DNA of 7,143 nucleotides from the NCBI GenBank assembly GCA_007695205.1, contig REEF01000263.1, forward strand, positions 1 through 7,143, in the 5' to 3' direction. The notes under the pieces are model-generated. The model searched no databases. It was not told the DNA's origin and was given only the letters and a program-made list of their open reading frames with translations. The stretch's first letter is position 1. Every line of letters starts with the position of its first letter. The position numbers and the translations under genes are program-made. Below, piece after piece: positions 5,982-7,143 of the stretch. This DNA is from Planctomycetaceae bacterium. GTDB lineage: Bacteria; Planctomycetota; Planctomycetia; Pirellulales; Pirellulaceae.

Positions 5982-7143
5982 TCAATCCGCCGGACCGAGA
6001 CTGCCCAATTCGTGCCAAAGGTGGGCGCTCGCTCGGATTCCACGGTGAAAGTCGGCCAGCGAAAACTTCTCGTTCGGAGCATGCATGTTGTCGTCGTCCA
6101 GGCCCCATCCCAGCAGCAAGGGGTCTGCGTCCAGTTTTTCGCGAAGCGCTGTCACGATCGGAATCGACCCGCCTTCGCGGATCAGCACGGGGGCACGTCC
6201 AAAACCCTGCTCGATCGCCCTGGCTGCTGCCTTGACATACGGGCTGTCCGGCGGGATAAGCACCCCAGGCGAACCGTGCATCTCGATCAATTCCCAACGG
6301 ACCCCCGGTGGACACAACGCTGCGAGCTGCTGCTTCAGGCCGTTCGTGATCCTTTCAGGATCCTGGTGGGGAACCAGCCGAAAACTAAACTTCGCCCCGG
6401 CTTCGGCGGGCAACACGGTCTTACTGCCCTCGCCTTGATAGCCACCCCAGATCCCGTTGATGTCCAGCGAAGGCCGCGACCAGCGGCGTTCAAGAATCGA
6501 ATAGCCTTCCTCGCCGCTCGATGTATCCAGCCCCAATTGAGCCAGAAACTGATGCTGATCGAACGGCAACGCCGCAAACCTGGCTCGCTCCTCATCTGTC
6601 ATCGGAACGACGTCTTCGTAAAAGTGAGGAACGGTCATACGGCCCGATTGGTCCAACAATCCCGCCAGCATCGCAGCCAAGGCTTGGATCGGATTGGTCA
6701 CCGCTCCACCAAATGTCCCCGAGTGAAGGTCCGTTCTGGCTCCGTGCACTCGCAGTTCGTAGTAGGCGATCCCACGTAAACCATAGGTGATCGCTGGCTG
6801 GCCCGGTCCGAATTGCGGCATGTCGCTGATCACGATCACATCGCACGCGAATCGTTCCGCCGATCGATCCAACAGCGCGTGCAGGGACTCGCTGCCAACT
6901 TCCTCCTCACCTTCCAGCAAGAACTTCAACTGAACCGGCAGCGATCCGTGGGTCTTTAGCCAACCTTCGACGCTGTGGACATGGGTCAGCATCTGCCCTT
7001 TATCATCGGTCGCGCCGCGAGCATAAACGCTGCCGTCGCGTACCGTCGGCTCAAACGGGGGAGTCGTCCACTGATCTAAAGGTTCAGGTGGCTGTACATC
7101 ATAATGACCATAAACCAACACGGTGGGTGCACCATCGACGGGG
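5982..7143 (-). CDS. M20-family dipeptidase (N-terminus cut off by the window edge)
   Basis: The C-terminal 386 residues of a zinc-dependent metallopeptidase of family M20 (carnosinase/CNDP2-like dipeptidase), which hydrolyses dipeptides in the cytosol. All visible metal and catalytic residues are present, counted from the window edge. They are H13 and D15 in GHYDVQP, the bridging Asp D46 in ARGATDDKGQ, the Glu pair E80-E81 in EGEEEVGS, D107 in ISDMP, and the late His H354 in NMHAPNEKFS. The first metal ligand is only 13 residues into the visible part, so roughly 70-80 residues are missing, judging by the usual family length of about 450. The inserted dimerisation domain is recognisable around RTDLHSGTFGGAVTNP. 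A GTG at 7121 could be mistaken for a start, but the frame continues to the edge with conserved sequence (PVDGAPTVLVYGHYD), so the true start lies outside. serS follows 83 bases downstream on the same strand. Confidence 0.93.
   Translation of the reverse strand, partial: PVDGAPTVLVYGHYDVQPPEPLDQWTTPPFEPTVRDGSVYARGATDDKGQMLTHVHSVEGWLKTHGSLPVQLKFLLEGEEEVGSESLHALLDRSAERFACDVIVISDMPQFGPGQPAITYGLRGIAYYELRVHGARTDLHSGTFGGAVTNPIQALAAMLAGLLDQSGRMTVPHFYEDVVPMTDEERARFAALPFDQHQFLAQLGLDTSSGEEGYSILERRWSRPSLDINGIWGGYQGEGSKTVLPAEAGAKFSFRLVPHQDPERITNGLKQQLAALCPPGVRWELIEMHGSPGVLIPPDSPYVKAAARAIEQGFGRAPVLIREGGSIPIVTALREKLDADPLLLGWGLDDDNMHAPNEKFSLADFHRGIRASAHLWHELGSLGPAD

Noticed and set aside
5899..6315. A 139-residue N-terminal extension of seryl-tRNA synthetase
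   Set aside because: It is coded within the dipeptidase gene in another frame, has low-complexity Arg/Gly/Pro-rich content, and the internal ATG at 5898 has a ribosome-binding site and the canonical SerRS start.
7119..7121. GTG as the start codon of the dipeptidase
   Set aside because: The frame runs on to the window edge with residues that belong to the family, and a start here would remove the N-terminal part of the catalytic domain.

Overview
The window looks like GC-rich chromosomal DNA from a planctomycete, probably of the Pirellulaceae type. This rests on codon choice, on the family flavour of the proteins, and above all on a gene remnant whose first 25 residues carry a start (DRNLLFGILALQLDFV) that I know from the large serine/threonine protein kinases of Planctomycetes. 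This is recognition by eye, not a database result.

Layout. A plus-strand pair fills 119-2608: an aldehyde dehydrogenase and, 27 bases later, an aldo/keto reductase. Both have good ribosome-binding sites and complete active sites, so they are probably one transcript for oxidising and reducing carbonyl compounds of unknown identity. An 8-base-overlapping reading frame before them (1-126) may be the tail of an upstream gene. From 2602 to the end everything is on the minus strand. Read in the direction of transcription it holds an M20-family dipeptidase (cut by the window edge), serS (seryl-tRNA synthetase), purD (phosphoribosylamine-glycine ligase, 15 bases after serS), and finally a broken kinase gene at 2602-3184 that converges on the reductase and overlaps its stop.

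How they fit together. serS and purD are housekeeping genes, with a spacing that implies co-transcription and possibly translational coupling. The dipeptidase upstream, in the same direction, releases amino acids from dipeptides. A shared theme of serine/glycine supply is possible, since PurD consumes glycine, but this is only inference. The dehydrogenase/reductase pair is a separate unit facing the other way.

The most notable item is the kinase remnant. An N-terminal kinase-family start is joined directly, out of frame, to C-terminal TPR-like helices, with the kinase domain and everything else missing. A second ATG 7 bases downstream of the original one reads the TPR part without a frameshift, so a 191-residue protein could still be made. 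I found no tRNA, rRNA, CRISPR array, insertion sequence or phage gene, and nothing I would call a new multi-gene system.
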